A stretch of DNA of 24,602 nucleotides, taken from JANQIO01 sp036351375 (GTDB lineage: Bacteria; Pseudomonadota; Gammaproteobacteria; Pseudomonadales; Halieaceae). A model generated the notes under the pieces. It ran no database searches and was not told the origin of the DNA. It saw nothing but the letters and a program-made list of their open reading frames with translations. Within the stretch, counting starts at the first letter, position 1. Each line of letters begins with the position of its first letter. Below are positions 14,682 to 21,929 of the stretch, one piece after another. The position numbers and the translations under genes are program-made. The stretch is from assembly GCA_036351375.1 (NCBI GenBank), contig JAZBOY010000050.1:1-24602 (forward strand). The letters are read 5' to 3'.

Positions 14682-15791
14682 ATGACACGCATAGCCCTGG
14701 TGGGATCCGGAAAGGTCGGCGCGACAATCTGCGAGCTGCTGCTGGCCACGGGTGACTACGACATCACGCTGCTGGACAGCGCTGCCGCCCAGCTTGAGCG
14801 GGTGCCCGACCACGCCAGATTGGTGAAGCAGTGCCGGGACGTGGCCGATCCCAGTGAACTGGGCGAAGCACTGGCCGGCCAGTTCGCCGTGCTCTGCGCA
14901 GGGCCTTTCCATCTCACCCCCATAGTGGCCGAGGCCGCCAGAGGCGCGGGCATCCACTACCTGGATCTCACTGAGGATATCGCCTGTACCCGCAAGGTAT
15001 GGGAGCTGGCCGAGCATGCCGACAGCGCCTTCATCCCCCAGTGCGGGCTCGCGCCTGGCTTTATCTCGATCGTCGCCAACTGGCTATGCGAAAAGTTCGA
15101 CTCGTTGGACAGCGTGCGAATGCGGGTAGGCGCCCTGCCCCGCTACCCGACCAATTCCCTGCTCTATAACCTGACCTGGAGCACCGAGGGCCTGATCAAC
15201 GAGTACTGCGAACCCTGTGAGGCCATCATGAACGGCCAGCGCATCACGATGCCGCCGCTCACCCAGCGTATGTATTTCAGCCTCGACGGCACCCGCTACG
15301 AAAGCTTCAACACCTCCGGCGGCCAGGGCTCACTGGCGGACAGCCTGGCCGGCCGAGTAAACAACCTCAGCTACCAGACCATCCGCTACCCCGGCCACCT
15401 CGACATCATGCGCACGCTGCTGCTGGACCTGAAACTGTCCGAGCGCCGTGAGCTTCTGAAAGACATCATGGAAACTGCCATACCGGCGACCTTCCAGGAC
15501 GTGGTACTGATCTTTGCCACCGTCAGCGGCCAGCGCGACGGGCAGTTGCAGCAGGAAACCTACGTCAATAAGGTCTTTGGCCAGGCCGACACAGACCCGC
15601 AGCGTTCTGCCATCCAGCTCACCACCGCCAGCGGCATTTGCGCCATGCTCGACCTGCTGGCGGAGGGCCGGCTGCCGGCCCGCGGCCTGGTGCGGCAGGA
15701 ACAGGTGGCGCTGGAGGACTTTCTCGCCAACCGCTTTGGCCGTATCTTCACTCCGGAGTCCGCCCGTCAATTCGCAGTCTCCGAGGAGTAA
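14682..15791 (+). CDS. Saccharopine dehydrogenase family protein, probable lysine 6-dehydrogenase
   Basis: This is a 369-residue NAD(P)-dependent enzyme of the saccharopine dehydrogenase fold. The Rossmann motif G-S-G-K-V-G is at 8-13. Later come C-G-L-A-P-G-F-I-S-I, R-V-G-A-L-P, Y-N-L-T-W-S-T-E-G-L-I-N-E-Y, N-T-S-G-G and Y-Q-T-I-R-Y-P-G-H. These segments recall bacterial lysine 6-dehydrogenase, which turns lysine into 1-piperideine-6-carboxylate. They also fit the glutamate-forming saccharopine dehydrogenase. The ALDH7 gene starts 4 nt downstream, and no lysine-ketoglutarate reductase gene is visible here, which favours direct lysine oxidation. ATG 14682 is chosen because it gives the usual short lead to the GxGxxG motif. 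Its ribosome site is weak, and the upstream TTG at 14634 is unlikely. Confidence 0.88.
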   Translation: MTRIALVGSGKVGATICELLLATGDYDITLLDSAAAQLERVPDHARLVKQCRDVADPSELGEALAGQFAVLCAGPFHLTPIVAEAARGAGIHYLDLTEDIACTRKVWELAEHADSAFIPQCGLAPGFISIVANWLCEKFDSLDSVRMRVGALPRYPTNSLLYNLTWSTEGLINEYCEPCEAIMNGQRITMPPLTQRMYFSLDGTRYESFNTSGGQGSLADSLAGRVNNLSYQTIRYPGHLDIMRTLLLDLKLSERRELLKDIMETAIPATFQDVVLIFATVSGQRDGQLQQETYVNKVFGQADTDPQRSAIQLTTASGICAMLDLLAEGRLPARGLVRQEQVALEDFLANRFGRIFTPESARQFAVSEE

Positions 15792-15795
15792 GCCC

Positions 15796-17313
15796 ATGAA
15801 CCAGGCCCTGGCCGAGCTGCTGCCAGCCGTACTTGAAGAACTGAACCTCACCGGCATCAGCGGTGAGCTGCCGGTGTATTCGCCGATCGACGGCTCCCTG
15901 CTGGGCAGCGCACCGCTGGATAGCCGCGCAGACCTCGAGGCGAAGATCAGCGCGGCAGAGAAGGCCTTCCGCGCCTGGCGCGAGGTGCCGGCCCCGCGCC
16001 GTGGCGAACTGGTGCGACTGTTCGGCGAAGAACTTCGCGCCCACAAACAGGCACTGGGCACCCTGGTCACAATGGAATGCGGCAAGCTGCTGCAGGAGGG
16101 GCTGGGCGAGGTGCAGGAGATGATCGACATCTGCGACTTCGCCGTCGGTCTGTCGCGCCAGCTTTATGGCCTGACCATGCCCTCGGAGCGACCGGGTCAT
16201 ACCATGCGCGAGACCTGGCAACCGCTGGGGCCGGTAGCGGTGATCTCGGCCTTCAACTTCCCGGTGGCGGTATGGGCCTGGAATGCGGCGATTGCACTGG
16301 TGTGTGGAAACCCGGTGATCTGGAAACCCTCGGAGAAAACCCCGCTTACGGCGCTGGCCTGCGTGGGCCTGCTGCGCCGCGCCGCAGAGCGCTTTGGCGA
16401 CGCGCCGGACGACCTCGCCCACCTGGCCATCGGCGCTGCCGACATCGGCGACACACTGGTACGCGACCCGCGGGTGGCACTGGTCAGTGCCACCGGCTCC
16501 ACCCGCATGGGCCGCGAGGTGGGCCCGGTGGTGGCGGAACGCTTTGGCCGCTGCCTGCTGGAACTGGGCGGCAACAACGCCATGATTGTGACCCCCTCGG
16601 CAGACCTGGACATGGCGCTGCGGGCTATTCTTTTTTCGGCGGTGGGAACCACCGGGCAGCGCTGTACCACCCTGCGCCGGTTGATCGTACACCGTGAGGT
16701 TCAGGCAGCGCTGACCTCGCGCCTGGAGGACGCCTACGCGCAGGTCGCCATCGGCAACCCGTTGCAGGAAGGCGTACTGGTGGGCCCACTGATCGACCAG
16801 GCATCATTCGATGCGATGCAGTCTCGGCTGGCAGCGCTGCGCGCCGACGGACGCACGGTGATCGGCGGGGAGCGCGTCCTGATCGATGACTGTGACGGCG
16901 GCTTTTACGTTAAGCCTGCGCTCGTGGAGATGGACGCCCAGGACGACAACGTGCGCGCGGAAACCTTTGCCCCTATTCTCTACATCCTGCCCTACGACGG
17001 TCTCGAGGAGGCCATCGCCCTGCACAACGACGTACCCCAGGGTCTATCCTCCTGCATTTTCACCAGGGACGTATTGGAGGCTGAGACGTTCCTGTCTGCC
17101 GCCGGCAGCGACTGCGGGATCGCCAACGTCAATATCGGCCCCAGCGGTGCGGAGATAGGCGGCGCCTTTGGCGGCGAAAAGGACACGGGCGGTGGGCGCG
17201 AATCCGGCTCCGATGCCTGGAAAGCCTATATGCGGCGCCAGACCGTAACCGTGAACTACTCTACCGAGCTACCCCTGGCCCAGGGCATCGAGTTCGGAAG
17301 GACTGAACGCTAG
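15796..17313 (+). CDS. ALDH7-type L-aminoadipate-semialdehyde dehydrogenase
   Basis: This is a 505-residue aldehyde dehydrogenase of the ALDH7 (antiquitin/AmaB) type, which oxidises 2-aminoadipate 6-semialdehyde, in equilibrium with piperideine-6-carboxylate, to 2-aminoadipate. Catalytic residues are Asn154 (S-A-F-N-F-P-V), Lys177 (W-K-P-S-E), Glu256 (L-E-L-G-G-N-N) and the nucleophile Cys290 (G-Q-R-C-T-T-L-R-R). The N-F-P-V-A-V-W-A-W-N-A and G-G-N-N-A stretches are typical of ALDH7 rather than of betaine or succinate semialdehyde enzymes. ATG 15796 is preceded by GAGGAG (15783-15788), which overlaps the end of the upstream gene (stop 15789-15791), so the pair is an operon with likely coupled translation. 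The longer frame from 15514 runs out of frame through the dehydrogenase gene. Confidence 0.95.
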   Translation: MNQALAELLPAVLEELNLTGISGELPVYSPIDGSLLGSAPLDSRADLEAKISAAEKAFRAWREVPAPRRGELVRLFGEELRAHKQALGTLVTMECGKLLQEGLGEVQEMIDICDFAVGLSRQLYGLTMPSERPGHTMRETWQPLGPVAVISAFNFPVAVWAWNAAIALVCGNPVIWKPSEKTPLTALACVGLLRRAAERFGDAPDDLAHLAIGAADIGDTLVRDPRVALVSATGSTRMGREVGPVVAERFGRCLLELGGNNAMIVTPSADLDMALRAILFSAVGTTGQRCTTLRRLIVHREVQAALTSRLEDAYAQVAIGNPLQEGVLVGPLIDQASFDAMQSRLAALRADGRTVIGGERVLIDDCDGGFYVKPALVEMDAQDDNVRAETFAPILYILPYDGLEEAIALHNDVPQGLSSCIFTRDVLEAETFLSAAGSDCGIANVNIGPSGAEIGGAFGGEKDTGGGRESGSDAWKAYMRRQTVTVNYSTELPLAQGIEFGRTER

Positions 17314-17480
17314 AGCTCCGCGCACCCGGCCGCAGTACCGTGGACAAGACACTCAAGGACATACTGCGTTACCTGTTCCTCGCGCCCGGCTGGAGCCACA
17401 ATGGGAAAGACAAGCAGGTCAGGTTACTGAGCGCGCAAACCAGCATCGGTGCAAACAAGCGCAGACGTGCAGCGAGCTAG
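17307..17480 (+). pseudogene. C-terminal stub of a sterol desaturase/fatty acid hydroxylase-like protein
   Basis: A plus-strand frame, open from 17307 and with a GTG at 17340, ends at TAG 17478-17480. It encodes about 46 residues from the GTG, including L-K-D-I-L-R-Y-L-F-L-A-P-G-W-S-H-N-G-K-D. A Y-(V/L)-F-x-(P/A)-P-G-W-S-x-(D/N)-G motif is, as I recall, typical of the extreme C-terminus of sterol desaturase/fatty acid hydroxylase family membrane proteins. The upstream membrane helices and His-box motifs are absent, and a stop codon at 17304-17306 closes the frame. It fills the gap between the ALDH gene and the convergent phosphatase and overlaps the phosphatase stop by a few bases. It reads as the remnant of a deleted gene, though a short functional peptide is not excluded. 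Confidence 0.55.
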
Positions 17481-19237
17481 TCGACAACCTCTGCCAGAAC
17501 ATTGCCCACCGCCCCACTGGGCGGCATCGCACCAAGCCTGCTGGATAAGGTCACAGCAATGTCATAAGGCGTCACCGGGCGCGCAATCTTTCGGCCCTTG
17601 AGGCCATTCCCGGCAAACACCACCGGCACATGCTGATCGTAACGCCAGCCTGAGCCGTGGGTTGCCGCCACGGACAGGCCGTCAAAATCGTTGATGAAGT
17701 GCTGGGAAGCAAATACCAGGTGCACATCACCAGAGCGCTGTGGCTGAAAGCTCAGGGCCACGGCCCTGGCCAGGGGGTCCGACGGCACACCACCGACAGC
17801 AAGGTCGGCGGCCGCATACGCGGCAAACACCTCATCCCGGGTAGCCAGCTCGCGCGCCAACTGGCGCTGTACATCAGCCAGATCCAGTCCGCTATCTGCG
17901 ACCTGCTCACGATCCAGGTAAACATAGGGTGCAAAGAAAGCTCTCACCAGGTCCCGGTCCACGCCCAGCTCATCTCGCAGCAGGGCATTCAGGGACCGGG
18001 TGTTGTACTCCTCCCGATCGACATACGCCGCCTGGTGCCCCAGCGACTGAAGATAACCCGGCACTTCCGGAGCGCCGTGATCCGCCGACAGCACGATCAG
18101 GGTGTGCTTCAATCCCACCGTCGTGTCGAGGAACGCAAACAGGGATGCCAGCGTCCGATCCAGCCGCAACAGGTTGTCTTCCATCTCGAGGCTGGAAGGG
18201 CCGAACAGGTGGCCGACATAGTCCGTCGACGAAAAACTGATTGCCAGGTAGTCGGGTACGGCATCCTGGCCAAGCCCCTCTGCGTCAACCAGGGTCTTTG
18301 CAAAATCCAGTGTGAGCTCGTCTCCCGCCGGGCTGACGGTCAACAGGGTTGTGTAATACTTGCCTGCAAGCGCTCCCCAGGGGTGGGGAAAGGTGCGCCC
18401 AAAACCGGGGAAGTCGGTTTCCCAAGGGCTGTCATCGAGACCATTAAAACGGTAGCTTTCTGGCGCAGCCAGCAGCCCCCAGGAACGGCCGGCATAGGCA
18501 TCGACTTTCCCCGCCGCATTCCAGTCTTTCACCCAGGTCGGATACTGGCGGTAGTAGTAGTCCGAGGTGACAAACTCACCGGCCGCCTTGGAAAACCAGA
18601 ATGCCTTGCCGGCCTGGCCCGCGAGCGGAATTGCCCCGCGGTCTTTAATCGACACAGCGAAGACCTTGCTCTGGCCCCGGTATCGCACCGCCAGCTCATC
18701 GGAAAAAGTGGAACTCAACAGTGCCCGGGGCGAGCGGCCATCGGCCTTTGCCATTCGCTGGGTGGGGTCGATTTCACTGGTCTGGTCGACGTCCGCATCC
18801 TGGCTCAACAAGCTGTAGTCTGCATCCTCCACGTTATACACCAGGCGGCCGGCGCCGTGGTCATACCAAACGTTGCCGACCATGCCGTGAACGGACGGCG
18901 TAGCCCCGGTTGCCAGGGAGGCGTGGCCGACAATCGTCTCCGTATTGGCATGCCGGAAGTAGGCGTCCGTGTACCAGACACCCTTGTCGCGCAGATAGCG
19001 AAAGCCGCCGGAGCCGAACTGCTCCATGTGCCGCCAGGGCAGGTCGCCCCGCAGCTGGTCTACGGTGATCTGCACTACCAGACGAACATCCGGCGCGGCT
19101 ACCGTTGGCGTGGCAACCAGAAGAAGAATCGCGGTCAGCAACGCCCCGCCCGCCCGGCGCAGGCCCGCGACGGGCGGAAAAAACGCCAACCGGCCGCTGT
19201 GGGCACAACCACCTGACCTCAGGCCCCTACCGGGCAC
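17477..19237 (-). CDS. PafA-like alkaline phosphatase, exported
   Basis: This 586-residue enzyme belongs to the alkaline phosphatase superfamily. A long N-terminus leads into a signal-like segment (about 31-48, A-L-L-T-A-I-L-L-L-V-A-T-P-T-V-A-A). Metal and catalytic features are Asp59 (I-T-V-D-Q-L-R-G-D), Thr101 as probable nucleophile (T-I-V-G-H-A-S-L-A-T-G) and Asn122 (G-N-V-W-Y-D). Lys198-x-Arg200 (S-I-K-D-R-G-A-I), Asp339/His343 (S-T-D-Y-V-G-H), Asp386-His387 (S-A-D-H-G-A-P) and a late A-T-H-G-S-G-W complete the set. The Lys-x-Arg pair and Asn mark the PafA phosphomonoesterase group rather than diesterases. It should release phosphate from organic esters in the periplasm. The GTG start at 19237 has no ribosome site and begins 3 nt after the sulfatase stop, so translation is probably coupled. 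The stop overlaps the desaturase-like stub on the other strand. Confidence 0.92.
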   Translation of the reverse strand: MPGRGLRSGGCAHSGRLAFFPPVAGLRRAGGALLTAILLLVATPTVAAPDVRLVVQITVDQLRGDLPWRHMEQFGSGGFRYLRDKGVWYTDAYFRHANTETIVGHASLATGATPSVHGMVGNVWYDHGAGRLVYNVEDADYSLLSQDADVDQTSEIDPTQRMAKADGRSPRALLSSTFSDELAVRYRGQSKVFAVSIKDRGAIPLAGQAGKAFWFSKAAGEFVTSDYYYRQYPTWVKDWNAAGKVDAYAGRSWGLLAAPESYRFNGLDDSPWETDFPGFGRTFPHPWGALAGKYYTTLLTVSPAGDELTLDFAKTLVDAEGLGQDAVPDYLAISFSSTDYVGHLFGPSSLEMEDNLLRLDRTLASLFAFLDTTVGLKHTLIVLSADHGAPEVPGYLQSLGHQAAYVDREEYNTRSLNALLRDELGVDRDLVRAFFAPYVYLDREQVADSGLDLADVQRQLARELATRDEVFAAYAAADLAVGGVPSDPLARAVALSFQPQRSGDVHLVFASQHFINDFDGLSVAATHGSGWRYDQHVPVVFAGNGLKGRKIARPVTPYDIAVTLSSRLGAMPPSGAVGNVLAEVVD

Positions 19238-19240
19238 AAC

Positions 19241-20821
19241 TCAGTTACCGATGGTGCGATCGAACAGGCCCTGCTCGTTGATCTGCTCAAGGATCTTCAT
19301 GGCCTTCAGACTGCGATAGTTGATACCGGCAGCGTTGAGAGCCATGCCTTCCTGCATCGGGTAGTCGTCAAGCGTACCAAGGAATGCTGCGACACGCGCC
19401 TGCACAGGCACAAACAACCACATATTGTCTGCATACCAGCGCAGATACATGGCGGACTCGTGATGCATCTCCTCGAAGGGGTCTGCCTTCAGGTTGGTCA
19501 GCACCGGCCATCCCGGCGTTTCGCGCACGGCGTTGGTAATGTTGCCCTGTTGAGTGGCGAAGGCGATCTTCCAGTCGTTCCAGCGCACTGCGTTGAGGTT
19601 GCCCTCCGGGTCGAAATAGAGAATTTCCTCACGGGGGCCTTTCTCTACCTTGCCCTCGAAATAGGGTTTGAAATTGTAGCCGTCCAAGTGCACCTTCCAG
19701 CGCTTGCCGTTGGCGCGGTGGCCTTTCTTGAGCTTGGCCACGATGTCATCTTCGCCGGCCGCCGCCAGCAAGGTCGGCAGCCAGTCTTCCTGGGAAATGA
19801 TGGCGTCAGACTTGCTGCCCGATTTCACCGTGCCAGGCCAGCGAACCATCATCGGTACCCGCATGCCGCCTTCCCAGGTCGTGCCCTTCTCGCCGTGAAA
19901 AGGGGTCACACCGCCATCCGGCCATGACACCTTCTCGGCGCCGTTGTCGGTGCTGTATACAACGATGGTATTGTCGGCAATCCCCAGCGCTTCGAGCTGG
20001 TCCAGCAGCATGCCGACGTGGTCATCGTGTTCAACCATGCCATCCGGATACAGGCCGATACCCGTGCGACCGACGGCCTCCGGTTTGAGGCGCGTCCACA
20101 CGTGCATTCGCGTCGTGCTCATCCACACGAAGAACGGCTTGTCGTCCTTGACCGCCTTGTCGATGAACTTCATGCCGGCGGCCAGGAATTCCTCGTCAGC
20201 GGTTTCCATGCGCTGGCGCGTCATCGGGCCGGTGTCCTCGATCTTGCCGTCCGCGTAGGAGTGGATCACCCCGCGCGGGCCGTAATTCTTGCGGAATTCC
20301 GGGTCCCTGGGGTAGTAGTAGGTCTCCGGCTCTTCCTCGGCGTTCAGGTGATACAGGTTCCCGAAGAATTCATCAAAGCCATGGTTGGTAGGCAGATGCT
20401 GGTCCTGGTCGCCGAGGTGGTTCTTGCCAAATTGGCCGGTGGCGTAGCCGTGGTTCTTGAGCAGGTCGGCAATAGTCGGTGCCCAGTCGGGAATGCCGTG
20501 GTCTGAGCCCGGCATGCCAATCGTCAGCAGCCCGGTACGGAACGGATGCTGCCCCATAACGAAGGAGGCGCGACCGGCGGTACAGCTCTGCTGGGCGTAG
20601 GCATGCGTGAGGAGCATACCCTCGTTGGCAATCCGGTCAATGTTGGGAGTCTGGTAGCCCATCATGCCGTGGTTGTAGGCACTGATATTGTTCCAGCCGA
20701 TATCATCGCCCCAGATTACGAGAATGTTGGGCTTGTCCTGGGCCAGCGCGGCAGTCGAGAGGCAAAGCACAAGCAAGGTGGCGACCGCGCGCAGCGGGCG
20801 CAAACAGTGATTTTTGAACAT
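19241..20821 (-). CDS. Cys-type arylsulfatase, exported
   Basis: This 526-residue sulfatase (sulfuric ester hydrolase) belongs to the alkaline phosphatase superfamily. It has a signal peptide (1-27, ending A-A-L-A before Q-D-K-P-N) and the first metal motif I-W-G-D-D-I-G-W-N-N (Asp39, Asp40). The formylglycine motif S-C-T-A-G-R has Cys80 as the residue to be converted and Arg84 as its partner, fitting C-x-(P/A)-x-R. G-K-N-H-L-G-D, S-T-D-N-G-A-E-K and the late E-G-G-M-R-V-P complete the sulfatase signature. Activation needs a formylglycine-generating or anSME enzyme, not seen in this window. The substrate is unknown; marine sulfated glycans or aryl sulfates are plausible. ATG 20821 has GAGG close upstream. 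The PafA-like gene follows directly, and the divergent LysR gene is the likely regulator. Confidence 0.95.
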   Translation of the reverse strand: MFKNHCLRPLRAVATLLVLCLSTAALAQDKPNILVIWGDDIGWNNISAYNHGMMGYQTPNIDRIANEGMLLTHAYAQQSCTAGRASFVMGQHPFRTGLLTIGMPGSDHGIPDWAPTIADLLKNHGYATGQFGKNHLGDQDQHLPTNHGFDEFFGNLYHLNAEEEPETYYYPRDPEFRKNYGPRGVIHSYADGKIEDTGPMTRQRMETADEEFLAAGMKFIDKAVKDDKPFFVWMSTTRMHVWTRLKPEAVGRTGIGLYPDGMVEHDDHVGMLLDQLEALGIADNTIVVYSTDNGAEKVSWPDGGVTPFHGEKGTTWEGGMRVPMMVRWPGTVKSGSKSDAIISQEDWLPTLLAAAGEDDIVAKLKKGHRANGKRWKVHLDGYNFKPYFEGKVEKGPREEILYFDPEGNLNAVRWNDWKIAFATQQGNITNAVRETPGWPVLTNLKADPFEEMHHESAMYLRWYADNMWLFVPVQARVAAFLGTLDDYPMQEGMALNAAGINYRSLKAMKILEQINEQGLFDRTIGN

Positions 20822-20896
20822 GGGACCTCAGGAAGGAAAAACAGATCGTCTAGCAGAGTAGGCAGGGCTGAAGAATAAGTCCAACACATAAACCCT

Positions 20897-20925
20897 ATCG
20901 TATGATGCATTAATTGCATCGTATG
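20897..20925. promoter_or_regulatory. Probable LysR operator: T-N11-A palindrome with flanking direct repeats
   Basis: The 17-nt palindrome GATGCATTAATTGCATC (20904-20920) has arms GATGCA and TGCATC around TTAAT. It contains an exact T-N11-A core (T20906 to A20918), the classical LysR-type recognition pattern. Two direct copies of ATCGTATG (20897-20904 and 20918-20925) flank it with a 21-nt period, two turns of the helix. It lies in the 118-bp intergenic space between the divergent sulfatase and LysR genes, just upstream of the LysR ribosome site. Autoregulation and control of the sulfatase-phosphatase pair are therefore likely. Confidence 0.7.
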
Positions 20926-20939
20926 CCTGGAGGCTTCCG

Positions 20940-21905
20940 TTGGCTGAAATGAAGCAGTTATCTCACCTGCTCGCCGTAGCACATCATCGGCACTTCGGTC
21001 GCGCGGCCGCGGCGATGAACATCTCACAGCCGGCCCTGTCACGCAGCATCCAGACCCTTGAACAATCCCTCGGTCACCAGCTGCTGATGCGCACGCGCAG
21101 CCGGGTGGAACTGACGGATTATGGGCAGGTGGTCACCCGGCATGCGGAAGTCATGTTGCGAGAGCGGGAGCGCATGCAGGATGCGCTGCTTCGCCTGCAG
21201 ACGGACACGGTGAGTGAAATCCGTGTGGGGCTGGGGCAGTACCCGGCAGAGTGCTTTGGCATCGAGGCCGCCACCGCGCTGGGCACCCAGCAGGGCCGGC
21301 TGCTCTGCCAGCTGAGAGTGGCCGACTACCGGCAGATCACCGAGGAACTGTTGAGCGGCAGGATCGACATCGGGTTGTGTGATATTACTCTGGCGCGAGA
21401 AGACTCACGGATACACTGTGTCCCGGTATCCCGACTCCAGGCCTTTGGCTACTGCAGGCCAGACCACCCGCTGCTCAAACGATCCCCCGACACACTGCGA
21501 GTTGGGGATCTGTTCCAATACCCGATGGTCGCCACCAATGTACCGGCGCGGGTCAAGGGCCCCAGGGGTGAGCCCATTCACCAGATTGACCCGCTGACCA
21601 TGGAGGCACTACCGGCCCTGAATGTTGTAACGCCGGCGGTTGCCAACAGACTTCTGGCGAACTCCGATGCCATTGGCTATGCGCCCCTGAGCATGATCGA
21701 GAAACAGCTGGCCGAAAAGCAGGTAGCCTTGCTGCCGCTGCGGGATCCGCAGCTTCACATCGACGTCGGACATATTTTCCCTGCCGCCAGGGAGCCCAAT
21801 GTCACCATCATGCGATTCATGGAAGAAACCGAGCGGCTGGCCCGGCTTCATGAGCAGCACTGCGAAGAGCTTGAGAAAAAACACGGTGTTGCTGCCACAC
21901 CCTGA
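20940..21905 (+). CDS. LysR-family transcriptional regulator
   Basis: This 321-residue regulator has an N-terminal winged helix-turn-helix (about 4-62, with H-F-G-R-A-A-A-A-M-N-I-S-Q-P-A-L-S-R-S-I-Q-T-L-E) and a C-terminal periplasmic-binding-protein-like effector domain (about 90-300). The start is decided by the ribosome site: GGAGG at 20929-20933 is 6 nt before TTG 20940 but 15 nt before the next ATG at 20949, so TTG is preferred. The gene is divergent from the arylsulfatase-phosphatase operon with a T-N11-A palindrome between them, and it probably controls both. The effector is unknown; a sulfated or phosphorylated organic compound, or a breakdown product, would fit. It converges on the molybdoenzyme gene with 24 nt between stops. 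Confidence 0.94.
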   Translation: MAEMKQLSHLLAVAHHRHFGRAAAAMNISQPALSRSIQTLEQSLGHQLLMRTRSRVELTDYGQVVTRHAEVMLRERERMQDALLRLQTDTVSEIRVGLGQYPAECFGIEAATALGTQQGRLLCQLRVADYRQITEELLSGRIDIGLCDITLAREDSRIHCVPVSRLQAFGYCRPDHPLLKRSPDTLRVGDLFQYPMVATNVPARVKGPRGEPIHQIDPLTMEALPALNVVTPAVANRLLANSDAIGYAPLSMIEKQLAEKQVALLPLRDPQLHIDVGHIFPAAREPNVTIMRFMEETERLARLHEQHCEELEKKHGVAATP

Positions 21906-21929
21906 CGCCGCCTGGCGGACTCGCCAAGT

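Noticed and set aside
17657..19216. A 519-codon plus-strand reading frame opposite the phosphatase gene
   Set aside because: It is antisense to a well-supported gene, has no domain or signal features and no ribosome site. Long antisense frames are expected in GC-rich coding DNA.
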